Source: JACVRW01 sp963734025 (GTDB lineage: Bacteria > Actinomycetota > Thermoleophilia > Solirubrobacterales > Thermoleophilaceae). From it: a stretch of DNA of 64,000 bases. The stretch's first letter is position 1. Each line of letters begins with the position of its first letter. Below are positions 24,683-31,872 of the stretch, one piece after another. The position numbers were made by a program, and so were the translations under genes. The stretch covers positions 124,001 through 188,000 of the forward strand of contig CAVTFR010000002.1 of assembly GCA_963734025.1 (NCBI GenBank), given 5' to 3'. The notes beneath the pieces are model-generated. The model had not been told where the DNA came from and did not search any database. It was given only the letters and a program-made list of their open reading frames with translations.

Positions 24683-24981
24683 GCCTGAAGGTGCGAAAGC
24701 GCACCTGGGCGCCAATTCCCGGTGGTAGCCTTCCGCCCACGATGCGGATGCGCCAATCGCTTGCGCAGTTCGAGGAGGCCTTCCGCGAGGAGGCCGCCGA
24801 GTCGATCATGCGCCGGGAGCGGCTCCGCAAGGAGTCCGCGCACCGTGCCCGCTTCCGGCGCGTCGAGCGATCGCGCAAGGCAGGCAAGTTCCGCTTCCTG
24901 CTGCTGGCGCTGACGCTCATCGCCACCGCCGTGATCGTGACGATCGTCATGTTCGAGACGCTTGCGATGCTGGCCGGCTGA
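24679..24981 (+). CDS. small single-pass membrane protein
   Basis: 100 residues from the ATG overlapping the upstream stop; ATG 24742 (MRMRQSLAQFEEAF) is an alternative. A charged helix rich in Glu and Arg precedes one C-terminal membrane helix (FLLLALTLIATAVIVTIVMF). Unknown function; probably cotranslated with the aldolase-like protein. Confidence 0.62.
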   Translation: MSLKVRKRTWAPIPGGSLPPTMRMRQSLAQFEEAFREEAAESIMRRERLRKESAHRARFRRVERSRKAGKFRFLLLALTLIATAVIVTIVMFETLAMLAG

Positions 24982-25002
24982 GCCGGCCGGGCAACGTCCC
25001 GC

Positions 25003-25200
25003 TCAGGCGCCGTTCGCACCGACGCTCGAACCGCTGGCGTCCTCCCTTATCTCAACGTAGACCTCGCGCCGGAACACGGGCACCGACCGTGGCGCCTCGA
25101 TTCCGATGCGGACCTTCTCGCCCATGATCGCCAGCACCGAGATCTCGATCTCGTCGCCGATCATGATGCTCTGATTCGATTTACGCGTCAGGACCAACAC
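25003..25200 (-). CDS. csrA: carbon storage regulator CsrA
   Basis: 65 residues from GTG 25200 with AGGGGGG about 9 nt upstream; the start LVLTRKSNQSIMIGDEIEIS is the canonical CsrA N-terminus. VLAIMGEKVRIGIEAP and VFRREVY complete the dimeric beta-sheet protein, including the RNA-contacting Arg of RREVY. CsrA binds GGA motifs in mRNA leaders and controls translation; in motile Gram-positives FliW antagonises it. It is a stand-alone gene here, and no flagellar gene is in view. Confidence 0.92.
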   Translation of the reverse strand: MLVLTRKSNQSIMIGDEIEISVLAIMGEKVRIGIEAPRSVPVFRREVYVEIREDASGSSVGANGA

Positions 25201-25301
25201 AAGCCGGCGCCCCCCTGCCGAGACGGAATTGCCTGTTCCAATAAAGCACCGGTCACGCATGCGCGCAATGGGGAACCGTCACCGCCTGGACGGGGTCCCT
25301 T

Positions 25302-25307
25302 GCTAGT
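25302..25307 (+). promoter_or_regulatory. -10-like TAGTCT before the gene at 25320
   Basis: Hexamer 12 nt before TTG 25320; no Shine-Dalgarno. Confidence 0.35.
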
Positions 25308-25319
25308 CTCCGGCGCCGT

Positions 25320-25919
25320 TTGGCACGCAGATCGCTCAAGCCGCAGCTGAACCAGATCCGGACCTGGGTCCGCCAGGGCCGCACCGACGCCTGGATCGCG
25401 CATCAGCTCGAGGTTTCGGTGGCCGACATCCGCTCCTTCAAGCAGGAGCACGAGCTCGCTCCGGCGGACGCCGGCGAGGGCGAGGGCGCGGCCCCGAGCA
25501 CCGGCGCCGAGCCGGACGAGCAGGACCTGCGCGCCGAGGACGACGCCCTCGTGGCCGCGGCCCTCGAAGCGGAGCTCCAGGCCGAGGAGGACGAACCGTC
25601 CGAGGACGAGGAGTCCGAGGAGGGCGATGCCGGTGAGGGCGAGGGCGACGACGGCGACGACGACAAGCCACGCCGGCGCCGCCGCGGGCGTCGCGGCGGC
25701 CGCGGCCGGCGACGCAGGCCGCAGGCGCTCGAAGGCACCTTCGACCACGGCGACGAGGGCTACGGCCTGTGGCTCGACCCCGCCATCCAGGACGATCCCG
25801 TCTACGCCGAGCACTGGGCGGGGCACCGGCCGGTCACCGTCACGGTCGAGCCCGACCGGATCGTGATCAGCCGCGCCGGCGACGAGGCCGGCGACGACGA
25901 CGAGGACGAGGACTCCTAG
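25320..25919 (+). CDS. HTH-like protein with acidic and Arg-rich linkers
   Basis: 199 residues from TTG. The N-terminus (QIRTWVRQGRTDAWIAHQLE, VSVADIRSFKQEH) looks like a resolvase/RNase-type helix-turn-helix. An acidic run (residues 58-115) is followed by a basic RRRRRGRRGGRGRRRRP tract. The folded C-terminus is GYGLWLDPAIQDDPVYAEHW then VTVTVEPDRIVISR. The layout suggests a nucleic-acid-binding protein. I recognise it only as a conserved hypothetical type. Confidence 0.65.
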   Translation: MARRSLKPQLNQIRTWVRQGRTDAWIAHQLEVSVADIRSFKQEHELAPADAGEGEGAAPSTGAEPDEQDLRAEDDALVAAALEAELQAEEDEPSEDEESEEGDAGEGEGDDGDDDKPRRRRRGRRGGRGRRRRPQALEGTFDHGDEGYGLWLDPAIQDDPVYAEHWAGHRPVTVTVEPDRIVISRAGDEAGDDDEDEDS

Positions 25920-25932
25920 CCGGATCCGCCGC

Positions 25933-25938
25933 TACGCT
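25933..25938 (+). promoter_or_regulatory. -10-like TACGCT before the gene at 25948
   Basis: Hexamer 9 nt before ATG 25948. Confidence 0.35.
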
Positions 25939-25947
25939 CGGGCCCCG

Positions 25948-26274
25948 ATGGCGTACACGCTCGAGAACGCGCTCTTCCAGTGGCGCGAGGGGGAACGAAC
26001 CCTCACCGCCGCGCCCGAGCTCGCCCGTGCCGATCTCGATCTGGCAGCCGACGCCGTCATCGAGGAGCTGCGCCGGCGGCTCGGCTCGAGCTTCGTGGTC
26101 GAGGAGCTGGCTGACCTGTATGGCGCGGGCACGGACTGGGCGACCGACATCGCCTGGCGGCGCGCCGCCGGCGCCGACGCTGCCGCGGTCGTGGACGCCG
26201 CCTTCAACCGCTATGCCCGCGAGGCCTCCGACTTCGCCGGCGGCCGCGCGCGCGAGACGCACGCCAAGCCTTAG
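25948..26274 (+). CDS. hypothetical protein, 108 residues
   Basis: A helical soluble protein: YTLENALFQWREGERTLTAA, DAVIEELRRRLGSSFVVEEL, ADLYGAGTDWATDIAW. No family recognised. Codon pattern and the TACGCT box support a real gene. Its stop interlocks with the convergent CMD-family gene. Confidence 0.65.
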   Translation: MAYTLENALFQWREGERTLTAAPELARADLDLAADAVIEELRRRLGSSFVVEELADLYGAGTDWATDIAWRRAAGADAAAVVDAAFNRYAREASDFAGGRARETHAKP

Positions 26275-26774
26275 CCGAGGTCGTCAGCCGTGCCGATCCC
26301 CGCGGCGAGCGCCGCGCGGTTGGCGAGGTTCAGCAGCGCGACCACCGCGATCGCGTCGTAGGCCTCCTCCGCCGAGAGGTGCCGGCGCAGGACCGCGACG
26401 GCGCCCTCGCCCGCGCGCGGCTCGAGAGTGACGCTGCGCGCGAAGGCGACGAGCGCCGAATCGCGGTCGCTGCCGTCCGGCCCGCCGCCGCACTCCTCGA
26501 GCAGCGCGGCGTGGACCTCTGCCGAGTACGCCGCCCCGTTCGCCTCCGAGGTCGCGAGGGCGAGCAGCTCGCGCTCACGGCGGCCGAGCTCCGCCGGTCC
26601 GTAGAGCACCGCCTCCGTCATCTGCAGGAACGCCCGCACGACCTCGGCGCGCGGGCCCATCGCGCGCAGGATCGCCATCACGCGGCCGGTGCGATCGCGC
26701 GCGGCTGCGTACTCGGCCGCGAGCTCTTGATCCGCGCTCGTTTCGTCCGGAAGCGGAAGCCGCTCGGCGCTCAT
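26271..26774 (-). CDS. carboxymuconolactone decarboxylase/AhpD-like protein lacking the Cys pair
   Basis: 167 residues, helical. LGRRERELLALATSEANGAA and YSAEVHAALLEE match the CMD/AhpD core where family members read NGCxYCxxxH. Here both cysteines are replaced (Ala, Ser) while the His is kept, so the peroxidase-type disulfide chemistry is not possible. It overlaps the methyltransferase stop by 4 nt (ATGA). Role unknown. Confidence 0.72.
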   Translation of the reverse strand: MSAERLPLPDETSADQELAAEYAAARDRTGRVMAILRAMGPRAEVVRAFLQMTEAVLYGPAELGRRERELLALATSEANGAAYSAEVHAALLEECGGGPDGSDRDSALVAFARSVTLEPRAGEGAVAVLRRHLSAEEAYDAIAVVALLNLANRAALAAGIGTADDLG

Positions 26775-27556
26775 CCCGGCTTGCGCGCGGTGAAGCAGAG
26801 TTGGGTGCAGACGAAGTAGAACTCGCCGCGCTCGCCGAGCCTCTGCTGCTCTTCAACCCAAGCGGCAGCCTGCGCGTCGCTGACGCCTGCGCGGCCGGCC
26901 ACGAACGTGCCGATCAAGGGCACGAGCGCCGCGCCGTAGCTGTCCGGATCCAGGCCGAGGGTGGCGAGCGGGTGGGTGGCCATCGTCACGTCCTCGAAGC
27001 CCGCTGAGCCCAGCAGCGGGCCGAGCGTGCGCGGCAGCGAGCGATGGGCGAGGTGCTCGTCCCAAGCCCGCAGCACGCGCTCGCTGCGCGCCGGGTCCTC
27101 CGAGTGGACCGAGAGCGTGCTCCAGTCGATGTCCCAGACGAGCACCCGGCCGCCGGGGCGAAGCGCGCGCCGAATCTCGCCCAGCGCGGCCTCCGGCTCG
27201 GCCACGTACTCGAGCACCTGCACCGAGAGTGCGGCGTCGAAGCTCGCGTTCTCCACCGGGAGGGCGAGCGCCTCGCCCTCGAGCAGCGCGACGTTGTCGT
27301 GCCCGGCGCAGCGCCGGGCCGCCAGCGCCAGCATGGCCGGGCTGCTGTCGACGCCGGTGACCGACCCCTCCTCGCCGACCGCGGTCAGCAGCTCGGCGCA
27401 GTAGAAGCCGGGCCCGCAGCCGACGTCCAGAACGTGCTCGCCCGGCACCGCTGCGAGGGCAGCCAGAGCGGTCGCGCGGCGGCGCCGCGCGTCGCCGATC
27501 TGATAAAGCGCTTCGAGGTCCCTGGCGGCCTGCTCGTCGAATTCCAGCTGGCTCAT
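26771..27556 (-). CDS. class I SAM-dependent methyltransferase
   Basis: 261 residues with GGAGGG before the ATG. LDVGCGPGFYCAELL is motif I, GVDSSPAMLALA motif II, and FDAALSVQVLEYV and LRPGGRVLVWDIDW follow. This is the UbiE/arsenite-methyltransferase-like fold, without the Cys triplet of ArsM. Small-molecule methylation is likely; the acceptor is unknown. The CMD-like gene is translationally coupled downstream. Confidence 0.85.
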   Translation of the reverse strand: MSQLEFDEQAARDLEALYQIGDARRRRATALAALAAVPGEHVLDVGCGPGFYCAELLTAVGEEGSVTGVDSSPAMLALAARRCAGHDNVALLEGEALALPVENASFDAALSVQVLEYVAEPEAALGEIRRALRPGGRVLVWDIDWSTLSVHSEDPARSERVLRAWDEHLAHRSLPRTLGPLLGSAGFEDVTMATHPLATLGLDPDSYGAALVPLIGTFVAGRAGVSDAQAAAWVEEQQRLGERGEFYFVCTQLCFTARKPG

Positions 27557-27595
27557 CGTGCCCTCCGTTCACCGCCATGCTCGCAGGCCGACCCC

Positions 27596-28399
27596 TCAGC
27601 GTCCGGGCGCCGTGAAGCCCAGGATCAGCTCGGCGGCCTCGAGCGGGACGTCGAGCTGAGGGCAGTGGCCGACCCCGTCGAGCACCACCCAGTCCGCGTG
27701 CGGCAGCCACTCGCGGCGGTAGCGGGCGGCGGCCGCGGGCCAGGGCAGCATCCTGTCGGCCGTCCCCCAGACGACTCGGACGGGGCAGGTGATCCGCTCC
27801 GGCTCGAGCCTCCACCCCTCGCGCCGGGCGTGCTCGATCAGCTCGAAGGAGCCGTGCGCGGCCGCCACGCCCAGCATCTGATGAGCGATCAACTCGGCTG
27901 GAATATGCTCGAAGCTCTCGGTGAGCGCGGTTGTGGCGCGGCGCCGCCCCTCGCGGGTCGCGAGCGTCACGTCCGCCTGCGGCGCGATCCGGCGCAGCAG
28001 CTCGACCGTCTCCCGCTGCGCGGCGAGCGTTTCCAGGTAGGAGTCGTCGTCCTGCGCCCAGCCGCCGGCGGGTGCGAACGCGACCACCGAGCTGGCGCGA
28101 CCACGGGCCGCCATCTGGAGCGCCACGTACCCGCCCAGCGAGTTCCCCGCGAAATCGGCCACCTTGAAGCCCGCCTCGTCCATCGCACGCTCGACCTCGT
28201 CGCCCAGCAGGGCCGCGCTCAGCTCGCCGCCGGCGATCGGCGGCCCGCCCGCATGGCCGGCGAGCGTCGGAGCGAGGACCTCGTGGCGCCGCTCGAGCGC
28301 GGGCAAGACGAGCTCCCAGGTCCGCCAGGTGTCGACGAACCCGTGGAGGCAGACGAGCGGCGGTCCCGAGCCGCCCCGGTGGGCGGGCGTGAAGATCAG
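27596..28399 (-). CDS. alpha/beta hydrolase
   Basis: About 267 residues. VCLHGFVDTWRTWELVLPAL opens the fold, FAGNSLGGYVAL holds the nucleophile Ser in GNSLGG, GTADRMLPW the acid, and LDGVGHCPQLD the His. No ATG, GTG or TTG fits before IFTPAHRGG; a CTG at 28399 overlapping the ftsB stop (cTGA) is the best start. It acts on an ester, lactone or similar bond; substrate unknown. Last gene of the eno-ftsB run. Confidence 0.82.
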   Translation of the reverse strand: MIFTPAHRGGSGPPLVCLHGFVDTWRTWELVLPALERRHEVLAPTLAGHAGGPPIAGGELSAALLGDEVERAMDEAGFKVADFAGNSLGGYVALQMAARGRASSVVAFAPAGGWAQDDDSYLETLAAQRETVELLRRIAPQADVTLATREGRRRATTALTESFEHIPAELIAHQMLGVAAAHGSFELIEHARREGWRLEPERITCPVRVVWGTADRMLPWPAAAARYRREWLPHADWVVLDGVGHCPQLDVPLEAAELILGFTAPGR

Positions 28400-28710
28400 G
28401 GAAGGTTCTCGATCACGTAAGAGCGCTCGCCCTGACGGACCATCCCGAGCCGGCGTGCCTCGCGCTCGAGCGCGCCCGGGTCGCCGAGCGCGCTGACGCG
28501 CTTCTTGAGCGCGCGGTTCTCGGCGGTCAGCTGGCGCAGCTCCTCCTCCTGGTGGCCGGCCGTGCGCGACTGCTGGATCCAGTGCTTGGCGGGCGAGATG
28601 TAGAGCAGCAGGATGAAGACGAGCGTGCCGAGCAGGGCGAGCCGCCCCAGGCGGTCCCAGCGGATGCTCGAGCGGCGACGGCTCGGGAAGGCGGCGGCAG
28701 CACGTCCCAT
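28396..28710 (-). CDS. ftsB: FtsB/DivIC septum-formation initiator
   Basis: 104 residues: a cytoplasmic basic tail, one membrane helix (LALLGTLVFILLLYISPAKH), a coiled coil (EEELRQLTAENRALKKRVSA) and a conserved REARRLGMVRQGERSYVI end. FtsB/DivIC joins FtsL and FtsQ at the divisome outside the membrane. It follows eno by 35 nt, the usual actinobacterial eno-ftsB order. Confidence 0.9.
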   Translation of the reverse strand: MGRAAAAFPSRRRSSIRWDRLGRLALLGTLVFILLLYISPAKHWIQQSRTAGHQEEELRQLTAENRALKKRVSALGDPGALEREARRLGMVRQGERSYVIENLP

Positions 28711-28745
28711 CAGGACGGGCTTCGCTGCCGCCGGTTGCCCTCCTG

Positions 28746-30020
28746 CTAACTGCGAAAGACCGTGCGGCCCGGGTACGAGGCGTCGCCGCCGAGCGCCTCC
28801 TCGATCCGCAGCAGCTGGTTGTACTTCGCCACACGGTCCGAGCGCGACGGCGCTCCCGTCTTGATCTGACCGCAGCCGGTGGCCACGGCGAGGTCCGCGA
28901 TCGTCGTGTCCTCGGTTTCACCCGAGCGGTGCGACATGACTGCGGTATAGCCGGCCTCCTGCGCCGTGCGCACCGCGTCGAGCGTCTCCGTGAGCGTCCC
29001 GATCTGGTTGACCTTGACGAGGATCGAGTTGGCGACGCCGGTGTCGATCCCGCGCCGCAACCGCTCCGTGTTCGTCACGAACAGATCGTCGCCGACGAGC
29101 TGCACGCGCTCGCCGATCATCTCGGTCAGCTTGCGCCAGCCGTCCCAGTCCTCCTCGTCCATGCCGTCCTCGAGCGAGAGGATCGGAAAACGGCCCGCCA
29201 TGTCGGCCCAGTACGCGGCCATCTCCTCCGGTGACAACGTGCGGCCCTCGTGCTCGAGCACGTACATGCCGCCCTCGAAGAGCTCGCTGGTCGCGGGGTC
29301 GAGCGCGATCGCCAGGTCCTCGCCGGGCCTGTACCCGGCCGCCTCGATGCCTTCCATGAGCGCCTCGAGCGCGGCCTCGTTCGAGTCGAGGTCGGGGGCG
29401 AAGCCGCCCTCGTCGCCCACCGCGGTCGACAGCCCGCGGTCGTGGAGGGTCCGCTTGAGGGCGTGGAAGACCGCGGCGCCCATGCGCAGCGCGTCGCTGA
29501 ACGTCCCGGCGCCGACCGGGACCACCATGAACTCCTGGAAGTCGACCTTGTTGTCGGCATGCGCCCCGCCGTTCAGCACGTTCATCAGCGGGACCGGCAG
29601 CACGTGGGCGGCCTCGCCCCCGAAGTAGCGCCACAACGGCAGGCCGCTCTCCGCGGCCGCGGCCTTGGCGCCGGCGAGCGACACGCCGAGGATGGCGTTG
29701 GCGCCGAGCCGGCCCTTGTTGTCCGTGCCGTCGCACTCGATCAGCGCACGGTCGAGCCCCTCCTGGTCGGCGGGATCGATCCCCTTGACCGCCGCGGCGA
29801 GCTCACCGTTGACGCCTGCGACGGCCTTGCTGACGCCCTTGCCGCCCCATTCCTTGCCGCCGTCGCGCAGCTCGACGGCCTCGAACTCGCCGGTCGACGC
29901 GCCCGACGGGACCGCAGCGCGGCCGGCCGCTCCCGACCTCAGCAGCACGTCGACCTCGACCGTCGGGTTGCCGCGGCTGTCCAGGATCTGGCGCCCGTGC
30001 ACTCTCTCGATCTCGCTCAA
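28746..30020 (-). CDS. eno: enolase
   Basis: 424 residues, full length. GRQILDSRGNPTVEVDVLL, PSGASTGEFEAVELRDGG, NVLNGGAHADNKVDFQEFMV, the metal ligands in LSLEDGMDEEDWDGW and LVGDDLFVTN, the catalytic Lys in ILVKVNQIGTLTET and SHRSGETEDTTIADLAV are all intact. It interconverts 2-phosphoglycerate and phosphoenolpyruvate. The ATG overlaps the mazG stop. Confidence 0.97.
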   Translation of the reverse strand: MSEIERVHGRQILDSRGNPTVEVDVLLRSGAAGRAAVPSGASTGEFEAVELRDGGKEWGGKGVSKAVAGVNGELAAAVKGIDPADQEGLDRALIECDGTDNKGRLGANAILGVSLAGAKAAAAESGLPLWRYFGGEAAHVLPVPLMNVLNGGAHADNKVDFQEFMVVPVGAGTFSDALRMGAAVFHALKRTLHDRGLSTAVGDEGGFAPDLDSNEAALEALMEGIEAAGYRPGEDLAIALDPATSELFEGGMYVLEHEGRTLSPEEMAAYWADMAGRFPILSLEDGMDEEDWDGWRKLTEMIGERVQLVGDDLFVTNTERLRRGIDTGVANSILVKVNQIGTLTETLDAVRTAQEAGYTAVMSHRSGETEDTTIADLAVATGCGQIKTGAPSRSDRVAKYNQLLRIEEALGGDASYPGRTVFRS

Positions 30021-30631
30021 GCCTTCTCCACCCGTTCTCTGAACCTGTCCGCGGCCCGCCTCAGGGCGAGCTCCGGATCCACGCCTTCCGCGACAGCTTC
30101 CTGCACCGCGGCCAGAAGGCGCTCCCCGCTGTCGCCCGCGGCCCCCTCGCGGCGCCGCCCCGCGCTCTCCGCGCGCTTGAGGATCTTCTTCGCGTAGAGG
30201 GTCGAGGGCAGCGTGTCCGGGATCTCGCCGAAGATCTCGCCGCCGCGCTCGTCCTCGCGCTTGATCTGGTTCCAGTTGTGGATCACCTCGCCCGCGGACT
30301 CGGCCGCCACGTCGCCGAAAACGTGCGGGTGACGGCGAATCAGCTTGGCGCGGCAGTGGTCCGCGACCTCGGCAAGCGAGCCCTGCCCGCGCTCCTCGAG
30401 GAGAAGGGACAGGAAGAGCACCTGGAAGAGGACGTCGCCCAGCTCGTCGAGCAGCTTTGCGTCATCGCCCGAATTGGCGGCGTCCGCGAGCTCATAGGCC
30501 TCCTCGACCGTGTGCGGGACGATCGAGCGCTCGTCCTGCTCACGGTCCCACGGGCACTCGCGGCGCAGCCGCCGCGTGATCTCGTCGAGTTCCCGGATGG
30601 CCTCCAGCAGGCGGCCGGCCGGATCCGCCAC
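30017..30631 (-). CDS. mazG: MazG nucleoside triphosphate pyrophosphohydrolase
   Basis: 204 residues from a GTG that overlaps the upstream stop (TAGTG). CPWDREQDERSIVPHTVEEA, YELADA, DELGDVLFQVLFLSLLLEER (with the ExxED-type metal site) and GEVIHNWNQIKRED are MazG hallmarks. It hydrolyses NTPs, removing damaged nucleotides. One MazG domain is present, with a degenerate C-terminal half. Coupled to eno downstream. Confidence 0.92.
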   Translation of the reverse strand: MADPAGRLLEAIRELDEITRRLRRECPWDREQDERSIVPHTVEEAYELADAANSGDDAKLLDELGDVLFQVLFLSLLLEERGQGSLAEVADHCRAKLIRRHPHVFGDVAAESAGEVIHNWNQIKREDERGGEIFGEIPDTLPSTLYAKKILKRAESAGRRREGAAGDSGERLLAAVQEAVAEGVDPELALRRAADRFRERVEKA

Positions 30632-31800
30632 TACTGCTCGGGCGTCTGCGGAGCGGGCGCCTGCTGCGTTCCGTCGGGGTTGCCCCCGGAGGCCGGGCCC
30701 GTGTTGGTCTTCTCCTTCGGCGCGTTGCTGCACTCGGGGATCGCAAAGTCGTCCGCGCAGTCCGTCTTGTCCTTGTAGTCCTCGCGGAAGCTCTTGATCC
30801 ACTTGTCGAGAGCCTGCTGCTGACCCTGCGAGCGAAGCAGGTTGCGGATCGCCTCCTTGGACTCATCGAGCGTCTGCTGCGACGCCGGAGAGACCTTGTC
30901 CACCTCGAAGACGTACCAGCCGAACTGGGTCTTGACCGGGCCGACCAGCTCACCCTTGTCGGCGCCGAAGATCGCCTCGTCGAAGGCCTTCTCCTGCTGG
31001 CCCTGCGTGATCGCAGGCAGCTTGCCCCCCTGGGCCTTGGAGGCCTCGTCGATCGAGTACTTCTTGGCGACCTGCTTGAAGCTGTCGCCGTCCTCGAGCG
31101 CCGCCTTCGCTTCGTTGGCCTGCGCCTCGGTCTTCGTGAGCACGACGAGCAGGTCGCGGCGCTCCGGCTGGGCGAAGCGCTGCTTGTTCTTCTCGTAGTA
31201 CTCGCTTATGTCCTGCTCGGACACCTTCTTGCCACTCTGGGTGATCTTCGCCGTGAGCTTCTGCTGCAGCTGGTCGAGCTTGACGCGGAAGAGGATGTCC
31301 TCCTCGGTCATGCCGGACGTCTTCAGGAACTCCTGGTAGGCCTTGTCAGTCGGGAAGGCCTGCTTCTTCTGATCCTCGAGGGACTGCTTGATCTCCTTGT
31401 CGGAGACCTTGACGTCCTGCTCATTCGCCTCCTGCTGGACCCACTCGGCCTGGATCAGAAACTGCATGACCTCGGTCTTGAGCGTGTCGTACTCGGTCTT
31501 GCACTGCTTCTTCAGCGCCCCGTCGCTCGGCTGCTCCTGCCCCTTGGGAATCGGCTGCTTCTTCTTGGCGGCGACGCACTTCTCGAAGTCAGGCGGATCC
31601 GGAACCGCGCCGCCCTGACCCTGGCGCGCGGCCGTGCTGAGCCACTGATCGAACTCGTCCTGGCTGATCGTCTCGTCGCCGACGGTGGCGACCGCGCCGG
31701 AGGGCACGTCGTTGCCGCAGGCGCTGAAAGCAAGTGCGGACAGGCCGATGGCGGCCAGTCCGAGAGTGAACTTGATGGGGGCGTGTGTCATCGAAGCCAT
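30631..31800 (-). CDS. SurA/PrsA-type peptidyl-prolyl isomerase lipoprotein
   Basis: 389 residues. LAAIGLSALAFSAC is a lipobox signal. A SurA_N chaperone helical part (VATVGDETISQDEFDQWLST...) surrounds a parvulin domain (RRDLLVVLTKTEAQANEAKA, LEDGDSFKQVAKKYSIDEAS, FGADKGELVGPVKTQFGWYV), and a Gln/Pro-rich tail ends the chain. It should fold exported proteins on the outer membrane face. Codons use AAG far more than neighbours do because the protein is Lys-rich. Confidence 0.88.
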   Translation of the reverse strand: MASMTHAPIKFTLGLAAIGLSALAFSACGNDVPSGAVATVGDETISQDEFDQWLSTAARQGQGGAVPDPPDFEKCVAAKKKQPIPKGQEQPSDGALKKQCKTEYDTLKTEVMQFLIQAEWVQQEANEQDVKVSDKEIKQSLEDQKKQAFPTDKAYQEFLKTSGMTEEDILFRVKLDQLQQKLTAKITQSGKKVSEQDISEYYEKNKQRFAQPERRDLLVVLTKTEAQANEAKAALEDGDSFKQVAKKYSIDEASKAQGGKLPAITQGQQEKAFDEAIFGADKGELVGPVKTQFGWYVFEVDKVSPASQQTLDESKEAIRNLLRSQGQQQALDKWIKSFREDYKDKTDCADDFAIPECSNAPKEKTNTGPASGGNPDGTQQAPAPQTPEQ

Positions 31801-31872
31801 GTCTAGGGCGGGTTCGTAAAGCTCGCTTAAGGACGTTCGGGGGCCGAAGCGGTGGCGAAGGGTAGCGAACGC

